Assembly (NCBI GenBank): GCA_001557505.1
Contig: LSAX01000003.1
Span: 3,782,001-3,846,000, forward strand
Length of the DNA: 64,000 nucleotides
Source: Reticulascus tulasneorum
Lineage: Eukaryota > Ascomycota > Sordariomycetes > Glomerellales > Reticulascaceae
Direction of reading: 5' to 3'
Positions 23,395-33,666 of the stretch are shown here, piece by piece. The notes beneath the pieces are model-generated. The model had not been told where the DNA came from. It was given only the letters and a program-made list of their open reading frames with translations, and did not search any database. Every line of letters begins with the position of its first letter. Within the stretch, counting starts at the first letter, position 1. The translations under genes were made by a program, and so were the position numbers.

Positions 23395-23887
23395 TCTGGC
23401 GATATGCAAACGGGTCGCGGGTGCAAGCTGTGCGTATCTTAAATGTGAACGTTCTTTATTATGGCAAGGCGACGTCTTCTCTAGCATGGAAATGTCCTCA
23501 ATTTTGGAGTAGTTTTCAAAGCAACGAACAGATCGCATTGCCCCGCATCTCCGTAGCTGGCAGATATTTTACATCGGGAGAGTACCATGGCTACAACCTT
23601 ATAGAGGATTACCCACGCGAGGTTAAGCGATGGCCGTTTCAGATGCGGCATCATCTATTTCCGGGGATATGATTGGGCTTTATTGATGAGGCACATTGGC
23701 ATACCGAGGCATCTTGTACGACGCCGGACCCCAAAACGGTACGATCAGAAGAGGGCTGAGATCAAATTGCAGGGTCTTCACTTGAGTTTTACAGCTAGTG
23801 GCCTCGACTCAAGCACAATCCAGCGGGCACGAAATCGAGGTAATCCTGAATGAGATTTTGATATGTTTATCTGAAGTGAGGCGCTCC
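23395..23887. other. Promoter of the Hce2-domain gene
   Basis: No gene seen; it separates two minus-strand genes for secreted proteins. Confidence 0.4.
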
Positions 23888-24985
23888 TCACAAATCGCTA
23901 CTGCCACTAGATATATATACCTCTGGCCACGCCTCTGACGGTTCGTCTAGAAGTGGCGACTCTTGTCCACGTAGATGTTCATCAAAGAACGCTTTCACGT
24001 ACGTACTTCTCACATCTACCATTCGCCGGCCATTAATGGGCCCCATGGGCCGAGTGGTCCCCCACATCTTCCAGAACGTCAGGTCACTCCAGTCCTGGTG
24101 AACTGTGCCGTTCACGTTGATCACCCGCCACCAATCTGACTGCTGCGTCGTGTAGTTGCGCCACGAGATATCTCGATCCGCGAAGTGGCCGTCGAAGGCC
24201 AGTAGAAGGGACGGCTTCTCTATGTCCGCCGAAACGTTGGCCGCAGCAGGACCAAAGATAGAGCCATCTTGGTTGATAGCGGCGGCGATGGCATCGCTTT
24301 GAAGGGCAACGTTGAGCGAGACGGAACCGCCCAGCGAGTGCCCAATGGCGCCCAAGGAGTCCGTTTTGAAAGGGGCGCACAGCCGCGAGACCAGCTTGGG
24401 CCAGTAGCTCACGAAATGGAGTAGCTCCCGCATACGTACGGCGTGCATCAAATTGATGAACGGCAAGTTAGAGTTAAAAAGGAGAGGCACGGTTCCCACT
24501 ACGCCTGTGCCGTTGGGGAAGCGTATAAATGGCAGCTCGTACGGATGATCGAGTGCAGCGATAACGTAGCCTTGGGAGGCCAACTCGGTCAGCAGGATAA
24601 CAAATCCGTCGGTCGGCGCACCCCAGCCTCCCGGGGTGAAGAGGAGCGTCGGGCCTACGGATTCGCGTAGGAAGGACGCATGCCAGCGGAAGGTGGCTGT
24701 CAGATGGGAAACATTAAACTCCCAGGCGTCGGCGTACAGCTGCGCTAGCTCGGGCTCGATGTATCGAGTAGGCGGGGAAGGGTCATCCTCTGTCGGATAG
24801 TAGACTGTCGCCATGTACCCAGTTGACACATTGTTGGGCGACGTGGGGTCGTCGGGATTGACGAAGTCGACAACGAATCGGCGCGCGCCCACATTGTACT
24901 TGCCCTTGGGTTCCGGGATGGGTTCGGCTTTGGTAATCTGTGCTAGCCAAAGGCTGAGACCCAGAACGGCGGTTTGGAGTCTCAT
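23888..24985 (-). CDS. Secreted PAF-acetylhydrolase-like alpha/beta hydrolase, 365 aa
   Basis: The ATG at 24985 begins a clear signal peptide (LQTAVLGLSLWLAQITKA); the longer frame from 25072 would bury it. The catalytic features of the platelet-activating-factor acetylhydrolase family are visible. TPGGWGAPTD and ALDHPYE lie near the oxyanion region. The nucleophile elbow is GHSLGG (Ser217), the acid is probably Asp240 in INQDGSIFG, and the histidine is His296 in GTVHQDWSDLTF. Several N-glycosylation sequons (NVS, NGT, NYT) fit secretion. By family it is a serine esterase or phospholipase that cleaves short or oxidised acyl chains; fungal substrates are unknown. Length is typical. It could act on host or environmental lipids, but that is inference. 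Confidence 0.85.
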   Translation of the reverse strand: MRLQTAVLGLSLWLAQITKAEPIPEPKGKYNVGARRFVVDFVNPDDPTSPNNVSTGYMATVYYPTEDDPSPPTRYIEPELAQLYADAWEFNVSHLTATFRWHASFLRESVGPTLLFTPGGWGAPTDGFVILLTELASQGYVIAALDHPYELPFIRFPNGTGVVGTVPLLFNSNLPFINLMHAVRMRELLHFVSYWPKLVSRLCAPFKTDSLGAIGHSLGGSVSLNVALQSDAIAAAINQDGSIFGPAAANVSADIEKPSLLLAFDGHFADRDISWRNYTTQQSDWWRVINVNGTVHQDWSDLTFWKMWGTTRPMGPINGRRMVDVRSTYVKAFFDEHLRGQESPLLDEPSEAWPEVYISSGSSDL

Positions 24986-27007
24986 GGTTGCGTGCCAATG
25001 TATGTGAGCCGGCCGCCACCACCGTGATGGAATGCCGCCCGACTTTAAATGAACCGGTTCCTGCCCAGCCATGCATATGGGCGGGGGACAAGGAACGCGG
25101 CGCGCCTATGCCCAAATTTTACCGCATCAACAAGGCACGGGCATCGCATTCGAGTCGGGCAGGAGAGAGCGGCTCTACTACGTAGTCCTGGGCGGAGGGA
25201 GCTGCATCCATGCGAGAGGGTGGCTGGTTGGCTGACTTGCCGGGCGACGTGGGCTATCCACTCGGCTGAATCAGGCAGCTCCTAACTGGGGCCATGGAGA
25301 AAGGCCTTGCAAGATGCTATGGTTTTGCACCGCCTGATCTCCGGCCTATTCTTCATCTGTACTCAGATCCGCACATCATGTCGATCTGAGGCGGGGTGGT
25401 GTCTTGGCATCGAAATCCGTTGCGGACATTAGGGCATCTTGTAGAAAGCGGCGCGGCCATGGGTTATTTTGCTTGTTGTAATTGGCTCTCCCCGCTTTTC
25501 AACAGTCAATCAGGTTCTTTTTTATCTGCATTTAAAGACTAAAGGTTAGCGTTATGGTTACATCTTTCTGGAGTGCCGTGGAGAAGAATGGAATCAATAA
25601 TACTGCGGGACCCCGTAAAACGCCGAACGATGACGAAACTCCCCTGTTGGTGATTGATGGCCATTCCAACCATGACAGCTTCCTTATCGCTTTCATGGAC
25701 TTTACGATGACGCGCGTTACTGGTGTAGGCAAGGGCTTCTTCAAACAACGGAGCTCCTGTCAACCTTGAACGGGCAAATGTCTTGCTGATGGTGTAAGAA
25801 GTTAACGAATCATCTGATAACTGCTATATACTCAAATAAGTTTCTCGAATATCTTGATATTTTACGATATATTTAGCAAAATTATTCACTGGAATTTCTC
25901 CGTGAGTGGCCACTAGAATACCCAGCTCCCACAACACGGTTTTTATGACCTACTTGACTGGGGGTATGCTATCAAGTTTAGCCAGTCATCATGTTGTTTC
26001 GCCTAAAGATGGTAGCGGTTTATGAAATGAGTTACGAGAATAAGATAGTCCTAGATAGCTCGGCAGCAAATTCTTCTTATACTTCCTAGGTCGGCTTGGA
26101 GGAGCAATGTCAAACCTGTCGCCATACTTAAGTGTTGGGTTAATCCTCGATCCCTTTTTAACGGAATACGTTGCTTGTCTTATTATTCTGCCTAGGTCTT
26201 AATATCTAAGACGAAATAGATAATTAAGCTGTTCTGTTTTGGTGATATCCTGTTAAGGGTCGCTGCTGCGCTACGACGTCATTGCTTGGTCGATGGTCCA
26301 GTCGACACACCTGCACTCGTTGTCAGTATTGCTGTCGACCGCGCCACCGTCCACACACAATATAGCTCAAACACCAGTCCAGCTCTGTTCATGGCTACAC
26401 AGCGCCGCGTCTTCGAATCTATTGACCGTGGAAAAGCCGGACTGATATTTCAGGCAAAAGACGAGAAGGACGAGGGAAAGGAGGAGGAGGAGGAGAAAGT
26501 CTCAATGGGTTGAGTCTTCCGCGTTATCGATAAGCATTGCAGTGAGAAGCCAGGGCATAATGCACCCAGAGCTCTGTGTTGGATCTAGTCGCTGGACTGC
26601 TTGCTGCAGGACTAGCAAGCACTTCGGCGGGAAAGGATGGCGAGGCAAATGCGAAGGAGGCGCTTGCGTTTGTGATCCAGAGAGCTGAGGAACTGATTGA
26701 TGTTACGTTCGCACTTTTGCTAAAAATGGCCGCAGCTGCCTTGATTCCTTTCCTAGTCATGAAACTGGGCTGCGAATCCACTCTTTCGCCGCTACAACAA
26801 GTCTGGTACACCAGAGCGAAATCACCGTTTTAGAGACTTCTTTCAAGATGGGCCATGTGGGCTAGTGAGGGAGAGATTGCATAGGCGCGATGTAGTGGCT
26901 GTGGACTTTAATGCCACTGCTGCCCACTAAACGGCCCACCGAACTCCCTCTTGTACCCGTCAGCGAACACGGGCAAATAGGTCAAGAAGCGCGACTAGCC
27001 CCCGGTC
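24986..27007. other. 2-kb stretch with repeat remnant and no supported gene
   Basis: Contains a dispersed repeat copy (25,606-25,967, separate entry). Frames at 26,286-26,513 (+; ends in a Glu/Lys-rich low-complexity run) and 26,576-26,833 (+) show no family. Otherwise nothing recognised. Confidence 0.4.
25606..25967 (+). repeat. Dispersed repeat, copy 1
   Basis: Shares blocks in the same order with 40,569-40,895. First is a stretch reading R-K/R-T-P-x-D-x-ET, then a near-identical block with GTAAGAAGTTAACGAAT, then GAATATCTTGATATTTTACGA, then CTTGACTGGG. The middle block begins with TG and could mark an LTR remnant. The segment before it contains LLVIDGHSNH, reminiscent of the DGHxSH motif of pogo/Fot1-type transposases. 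Confidence 0.55.
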
Positions 27008-27901
27008 CTACAAACCACATGTGTAGTTCCAGTCCTGCTGGACTTTTGTTTCCTCGTCCCACCAGCGCTTAAAGTTCAGGAGCCGCCTTGTACGCTCCTT
27101 GTCAATCTCTCGGCCTGTCTCCGTCTTCATCAGAGCTTCCAGTTTCTTCAACTTCCAATCGAAAAGCTGACGCGAGTCGTGCATGTCTCTACCTTTGGCG
27201 CCGATCGAGTCAAGGCGATCCGCGTCCTGGTTGAATACCACGAGTCAGTCTCCTGAGCGGGCAGTATTTTGTAAATGAGGCGAAACGTGACAGGGGAAGG
27301 GCATACTCGAACAATGGCAAGCTCGGGGATTTCTTTGGCGTCGTTCACGGCTCGTACATCCTTCATCTCGTTTGAGTAGGAGACTCTAATTGCGATTCTT
27401 TGGACTCTCTCTTCAAAGTCGCGGTATTCTTCCTTGTCCTTAGCTTTGGACATAATCAGGTCATAGTCGATCCGATCAACATCTTGACCTACGAAGCTGT
27501 CAGAAAGCGGATTCGACATTGACCTCGTCACTCCGGAATGAAACCTATAGCAGCTGCATTTAGGTGACCTTCCAATCCCGAGAGCAAACGCGCCTTCCGC
27601 GGCATATTTTTGGTCGCCAACATCATGAATAAGTGCGCCGTAGAATAGGAGAGCATAGTTGTACTTCACTTCAGGGTGGCGTTGGGCTTCTCCACGAGCG
27701 ATCTCGGCAGTATTCCTCAAGACCCGCTATAAGAGAGAGAAGAGAGGGAGGTAAGTTCCATGTTGCAGACTCCAGGGCAATGCGTGTAGGTTGGTGATAT
27801 GTGTCATGTCATGCTCCGTCATACTTGCCCATGCAGGTGGTAACCTCTTCTTGAAGCAGATTAAAGAGTTCCATCAGCTCGTCGTCGGGAAGGAAGGTCA
27901 T
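27008..27901 (-). pseudogene. HD-domain phosphohydrolase, apparently decayed
   Basis: Three minus-strand parts belong together: 27901 to about 27785, 27726-27307 and 27226-27008; the last two join across a normal intron (gtatgc..ccag). Motifs of the HD superfamily are present: HDMTHI near the start, ALLFYGALIHDVGDQKYA with the HD pair, ISYSNE-type text (VSYSNEMKD), and DADRLDSIGAKG with the final Asp. Three faults suggest loss of function. A TGA stop lies between DGA and HDMTHI in the first exon. No GT donor occurs where that exon should end. About 12 residues are missing between IGA and KGRDM, where relatives have a Gly/Phe-rich loop. The tail KTETGREIDKERTRRLLNF is intact. Family members hydrolyse phosphoester or nucleotide substrates. 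A sequencing error could explain the stop but not all three faults. Confidence 0.65.
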
Positions 27902-28409
27902 TGTGCTGATTACTGATTGCTAGAGAGGGAATGATTTAAGGCTGTGAGAGTAAGGCGTTTGTAAAGAAGAGTACAGGTTCAGCCTGCGAAGCTCTTTGAA
28001 TTCAAAAGATAAGGTGTGCACAAGTAAGCGCGTTCACAGCCTTGTTCTGGCACTAAGCGAGGCGAGGATCTTGGTAGATTTGTCGGAGTGACGATGTCGG
28101 CTGGGTTAGGATGCAGCCTTCAACGTGTCGGGGTTGTCGACGAGGATCATCGTAGCCGCCGTGACAGAGGTATTTGCGCGCCTTGGTCCCCAATCAGCGT
28201 TCAAGTACTGTAAGGGGTCCGGTCTGTGCGTAAGAGGTCCCGCCAGAACGAGGTAAGATTTCAGGACCGAAGCACCGTACCACGTCTGATCTAGTGTGTT
28301 TTTATAAGGGGCCAGTAATGGGAGCGTTCCTCACACGGCTGTTAGCTTGCTCAATTTCGGGGCTATTAGATATTTAAGAATATACTCCCGCATTCTTCTG
28401 GAACCCAAT
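27902..28409. other. Intergenic stretch
   Basis: No gene recognised; upstream of the HD-domain relic (minus) and of the FAD-oxidase relic (plus). Confidence 0.4.
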
Positions 28410-28860
28410 GTCTATACTGCCTCTAGAATCTGATTACGCGCAATGGAATATCCCGGAGCCCCTGAAGGACGACGTGTGGTTCGCGAATGAATGCAGTTTC
28501 GACAAGCAGGGCGCCAAGTTTCAGGTGGAAAGTTTTCGAAATATACTAGTAAGTTTCGCTAGGTCCATCTGGACTTAGTCTAGGTCAGCAACGTTTTCTA
28601 ATCTGTAGAACAGTGTGCAGGGAGGCACTCACACCGAGCGAAGATTTCACTATATCGCCGCATCCAGCCAGTCAGGGTCTCTACATGGCCACCTGTGGCT
28701 CATTCCACGGCTGGAAGTTCTTCCCTATCCTTGGTAAATATGTTGTCGAGAAGGCAGCCTTGAAGCTTCGCTTGTAAACAAATGGGCTTGGGATTGTGAG
28801 TTGCCTGCCACTGATGACAATATCATGTGGCCGAAGAAGGAGCTGAAGGATCTTTTGTAA
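28410..28860 (+). pseudogene. C-terminal relic of an FAD-dependent amine oxidase (sarcosine/fructosyl-amino-acid oxidase type)
   Basis: The first part (28,410-28,550) reads YAQWNIPEPLKDDVWFANEC and FQVESFR, then a gtaagt donor. After a ctgtag acceptor the text is VCREALTPSEDF, SPHPASQGLYMATCGSFHGW and KFFPILGKYVVE. A one-base shift near 28,755 then moves the frame, after which SLVNKWAWDCELPATDDNIM and WPKKELKDLL run to a stop at 28,860. These blocks, in this order, are the C-terminal substrate/FAD domain of the family that oxidises N-methyl or fructosyl amino acids to H2O2. The N-terminal GxGxxG half is absent upstream. The frameshift, an awkward splice phase and the missing half together mark a pseudogene fragment. 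Confidence 0.7.
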
Positions 28861-29423
28861 TGCCAAGTTCGAGATGCCAGGGACCAGTTGGAAGTGCTCT
28901 ATCAACCGACATGCTTCCAGACCCCAGCGCCACACCAACGACATCGAAGTGAATGTTCATGTTGCGCCACTACTCCTCAATCTCGAACGGCAACTGCACA
29001 TAAAGCCTAAGCCTCCGAGCCGGTGGGTTGACGCGCCAGACGGAATCTTGTATCTGCAGTCCCTGCCTGCTGGATTTCAGGGGAAACATTTGTAGTATAT
29101 ACTCTAAATTTACCCTGTGGCTATCTTATAACATGGAAGATGAAATTCTAATAAAACATAATATTTTGACAACCATTTTGACGAGACATCTATAGGGTCG
29201 CGCGACTCCTGAGAATCTCCGCCATGTCAGAGTCTTGACCCATTGTACGCGTCGTCGCCCTTGCTCATCGTTAAGCTGGCGAGAACCTGGGACAGCCCTA
29301 CCGGGCGATGATAGGCAGCTTAAACCTAGTTGAGATATTCTAATCCACCCAGTTCCACACGGATGAAAGGAACTAAAATCATATAAACCCTTTAGTCTGG
29401 CAGATTAAAGCCTCCATCAAGCA
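28861..29423. other. Intergenic stretch
   Basis: A plus frame at 28,874-29,095 (73 aa) has no motif. Nothing else is recognised. Confidence 0.4.
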
Positions 29424-31593
29424 TTAAGCCAATCGTTCATTCCATTGACCAAACAGTTCTTTCAGCCAATCTCCATCTGAAATTTCCATATAACCCTCGA
29501 ATGGCGCAGCGTGTTCGTCGTAATAAGATACAACTGTTGAAGTTGTCAGAGAGCCGTTGGTTGTATTCCATGACTTTCTGATGAGGTGGATTCTAGACGC
29601 CATAGTTTTGAAAGTATCCGCATCGCCGCAGTCAACCTCAAGACCTGCCGCTTCACTGACTCGTCCAAAGTTCTGCTCACTCGCTTCCAAGAAAGATGGG
29701 ACGTCCAGGTCGGCAACGCAGAGCATCCGGTCCCAGTCAGCATGCTCAAATGTGGACAGCCGATACACGCCGAAGAAGCAATGAGTCAGGTTAGAATAGT
29801 CCAATGCTGAGAAGCCGACGTACTGTGCTGGCGCGATCCTAAGGAAGACATCCATCCAAGATTTGACAGCGTTGACGCAGCCCCCAAGGCACTCGACTCG
29901 GCGACTTTCCTGCCCACGGAACGTGTCAGGCGCGCGCGATAGACCAATCTCATAGATGCTGACCTCCGTAATGTGGAGTTCTAGAAGTAGAGTTGCTGAG
30001 AATCTAATTAGTCTGGCTTCTTGACCAATGCATATTACAGAGGTGTTGGAGACCAGTGTATTTCAAACGCGACGTACTGTTATTCGCCAGATTTGATGGA
30101 ATGCCGATTTTAAAATCATTGAGCTGTTTCTGGAGGGATTTCAAGTAGAACAAGATAGGTACCGTCGTGCCACTCTCTGCTTTGATGATTGGACCTGACG
30201 AAGGCAGGTCTTTCACTTTTTCAGAGATGAGGCGCAGCTTTACGAGTTGCACGAGCAGGGCGTCGGACTCAAACTCTTGTTCGGACTCCAATATTTGGAG
30301 GCACTCATCTGCATACGCTGTCCAAACTAAAGTGTTGCCTTTACGCAAAGTGAAGCAAGATCTGCGGATATTAGCATGAACTGGTAGTGAAGCGGAATAC
30401 ACCTACACCGAGCTTAACAGGAAACATCCCAACAGAGCTCTTCGTTCCTCGTTAGTCGGTGCCCTCGACATTCGTAACGGAGGATCTGATCCTTTCAGAT
30501 CGTGCGCCAACATAAGAACTGGGTCTTCTGAGAGCGGCTTATCTAGCCCGAGATCGTAGAGTAATGCGATTGCAAGGTGTAAGAGGGTGATGAGGTAAGG
30601 TCTTCCTGAATAATAATGCAGGTCCCTATAGGGGGATTGGCCATCAGTATCGAGTCCTGAAATCCAACATCACCAAAAAGGGTGTTTAAATGAGCTATGT
30701 GTTTATCTTCTACTCACCAGGCAGTGTAAACAAGGACTGCCAGGAATAAATCCATGTCCCTTGTCCCTTCCATGAAGGCTTGTCTGGCAAGAAGCGCTCG
30801 TGTTTCATTTGAGAGTGACTTCTGCTGTGTAGAACTGGTGGATGCCACGGTCATAATAGAGATCCAGAGAATGGGCCGCGCCTGTCGGAGCTGATAGGCT
30901 GTCACATGAGGTGGAATAATTATGAAAGGAAGGTGTTTGACGAATTGATTTCGAAACCTATCCAGGTATGTCTCTGCATCTTCCGGACTGGGCTCGAAAG
31001 TCATCGAGAGTCCAGGTGACTCCGAAGCGGACGATGTTGCTGGGGTGAAGGCGGTAGCTTGCCGAACCGCGGAGACCTCATTGTATCTGTACTGCCCTTG
31101 GCCAACGCTTCTCGAGGTCGCCGAGTTGAGCCTGATCCCATGGCTAGCAGTGACAGGCTCTGATTGCAACGAGTTCGAAAATGTAGGGCTGATAACTCCT
31201 GGCATCCCACGATTCGCCGACTCCAATAGAGTAAAAATGCCGTCCAACTTTTCCTCGAGTTTCGAAGCCTCGTGCTGGCGCAGTTTCTCCGACTTGCGTC
31301 GCTTACGCACAGGGGGTGACGGTTGACATATCTTCGTCATTCGATGACATCTGCCCCGTGATTGTTATTACGTTGTTTACAATCGACTAGTGCGAACATG
31401 CAGATGCTGTCTGATGGTCATACCTTGCACACTTGTCATCACCACCGTCGATTCGAGTAGAACACTTAGCCTTGGCACGAACACAGTTAGTGCACGCACG
31501 GCTGCACGGCGGTTGAATGGGCGCCTGTGAGTCAGTAATCTCTGTGCTCGCAAGCCTGATCTGCTCGGATTGACTAGTAGAGGCCGCAGTCAT
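29424..31593 (-). CDS. Zn(II)2Cys6 fungal transcription factor, 625 aa, 5 exons
   Basis: Exons (minus) 31593-31424, 31350-30718, 30625-30407, 30361-30078 and 29995-29424 join to 1878 nt. The zinc cluster is C34-x2-C37-x6-C44-x10-C55-x2-C58-x6-C65, split by intron 1; the x10 loop (STRIDGGDDK) is longer than usual but seen in this class. A basic linker (VRKRRKSEKLRQHE) and a short coiled-coil-like stretch follow. The middle region has FVKHLPFIIIP, then VLVYTAW spliced to DLHYYSGRP, then LLHLAIALLYDLGLDKP, ALLGCFLLSSV and WTAYADECLQILE. This is the usual fungal regulator pattern. A nuclear DNA-binding regulator is the family role; its targets are unknown. It is divergently transcribed from the NAD(P)-binding gene at 32,060 with 466 bp between them. 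Confidence 0.85.
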
Positions 31594-32059
31594 GATGGTT
31601 CGGTTGTAGAGGTGCCACCCAAGAGCCAGATATCGGAGGTTCGGAGCCCTGGTCTGTATAACGCCGCCGACCAATTCTGCTTCGGGAATCTATAGTTCAA
31701 TTCCGCGAGCTTGCAGGAGAGATAAGCAGTAGACTCGGAATCGGAGTCCAAATAGTTAGATGCAACGGGACGGGGGAACGGAGGCAAAATGGTAACAGCA
31801 GGAGGGTTTCAGCAATCGGAGTCGGAAAGTGATAAAAGTGGATGATCGGAGTAGGATCTACCTACCCTCCGTGGCTCCGACAATCGCGTCTTGAGCAGCC
31901 TCTCGTCGTCCTCACCGGGCTCCTAATGCAAAACTATATATACTTTAGATAGGTACTTTAAATAGTCGCACGGTCCGTTTAAGATGTAACAGAACAAGAA
32001 CTGTAGGTCCAAGAACTTTTTATGATAATCCAAAGGAAGCAGAAATTACAGGTGCAACC
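31594..32059. promoter_or_regulatory. Shared divergent promoter region
   Basis: Lies between the minus-strand Zn2Cys6 regulator and the plus-strand NAD(P)-binding gene. TATA-like AACTATATATACTTT occurs near 31,931. No binding site is assigned. Confidence 0.4.
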
Positions 32060-32913
32060 ATGAAGCTTATTATTGCAGGAGGCACAGGGTTTGTGGGGAG
32101 AGAACTAATCCGGCTAAGCTTGGCGCGGCCCGATATCGATTCAGTTATCGCATTATCCAGAACACCTGTGTCATTACCGGCGCTGTCCACCGAGGACGCC
32201 TATTTATCAAAGCTGCGAAACATCATTACCAAGGACTATGGGGACTATCCAGAGAGCGTCAGGAAAGAGTTCGCAGGAGCCGATGCGTGCATCTGGTACA
32301 TGAAATTAACGACAAGTTTGTGTACCTAGACGCTAAGCTGACAATCGAGCAGGACAATTGCCATTACTCCCGCGCACATCAAGGGTATCAGTTTCGAAGA
32401 AATCAAACGAGTATGCCAGGACAACGCGCTTGCAGGGCTAAGAGCAATGCGCGACAGTGGGGTTGCTCGCCCGTTCCGATTCATTTACATCAGCGGCAGT
32501 GCAGCCCCACGCGATCCAACCAAGGCGCCATTCTACCTATCAGAATATCTAGTAATGCGGGTAAAAGTGAAACGCTTATCCCTTTGACTTGGAGCGATGT
32601 ACTGATGGAACCACCAACCCAGGGCGAGACGGAAAACCGACTGCTGGAAATTGCAGCCAAGAGCAAGGGAGCTTTGGAGGTGTGCGCGGCAAAGCCGGGA
32701 TGGATCACGGCTAATACATTTACCACAAGGTCTGTGATGGCCTTTGCAATGAAGGTGGCTGTCTCCATGCCCAGCGTATCCGTCGCAGAGTGCTCAGCCG
32801 CGATGCTCGATCAGGTGGTGCACGGGTTTGATACGGAGCCTCTACTGAACGAAGCCATGGTCACGATTGGCCGGCGGGTGCTCAGCACTCAAAGATTTGG
32901 TCTCCGCGCTTGA
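32060..32913 (+). CDS. Atypical short-chain dehydrogenase / NAD(P)-binding (NmrA- or epimerase-like) protein, 244 aa, 3 exons
   Basis: Exons 32060-32295, 32353-32560 and 32623-32913 join to 735 nt. The N-terminus is a Rossmann fold with GGTGFVG (residues 7-13) after MKLIIA. The second exon gives ITPAHIKGISFEEIKRVCQD and RFIYISGSAAPRDPT, the strand carrying the serine of this fold. The third gives ETENRLLE and VCAAKPGWIT, typical of extended or atypical SDR proteins that lack the full catalytic YxxxK. The protein is short and probably cytosolic; it may be a reductase, an isomerase or a redox-sensing binder. The substrate cannot be predicted. It shares a promoter region with the Zn2Cys6 gene at 29,424-31,593, which might control it (inference). 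Confidence 0.85.
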
Positions 32914-33666
32914 GCGTTCCTCTCCACTCCTGATATACTTGGACTTGATATAAGAAGTGCAATCGTACGTAGAGACTCTATGGAATATTACGTGGCACTT
33001 CACTTCCTACAACGATCTCATGCTAGATATCCTAAATCATATCACAAGTTAGTTTTAGCTAATAATCTCAAAAGATTTACCGTTAAAATCTTTTCTGTTA
33101 TATCATAGACACCATCTATGAATTCAGTTAGCTCAAGATAAACACGGTAAACTTTAGTGCGACAGCCTATATAGAGTACCTTTCTTTGTCTAGTTTAAAG
33201 AGCTATTTAAAGAAGTGGTTTATGTTAACCTTGGGAAGTCCATTCTCAGTCTCCTACCAACCGGCGTTTTTATCGCTGCTAGTCGCGGGCTGACAAATAA
33301 GCATGTTAAACAAACCAGCTATACTAAATAATATTGTGATAGATTTACCTCTTGTAAGCTTTCTTAGAACCTTAGTTACCGCTTATATTTAGGCCTAAGC
33401 TATTTCTCTATATATATTGATGTTAGATGTACCTACCTAGTAGGATACAAGATCAACAAAGATATCACGTGACTCAACTCGAACCTTGATTATCTCCGAA
33501 GCTTCGATCTCATGGATCTGACTGGCCGAGATCAAAGGCCATTTTACAAGCGGTGTCCTAACCAGGCGTCGAGTCGAGGGCCAAACATCCGTGCCGGTCG
33601 ATTATCCTCCTATCGGTTGACCGCGTCAGCCACGGTAACAACCGAGTTAGCGACTTGAGGAGCAGA
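32914..33666. other. AT-richer intergenic region
   Basis: Moderately AT-rich from about 32,930 to 33,440 but with no coding remnant I can read. The right part is the promoter of the regulator that starts at 33,667. Confidence 0.4.
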
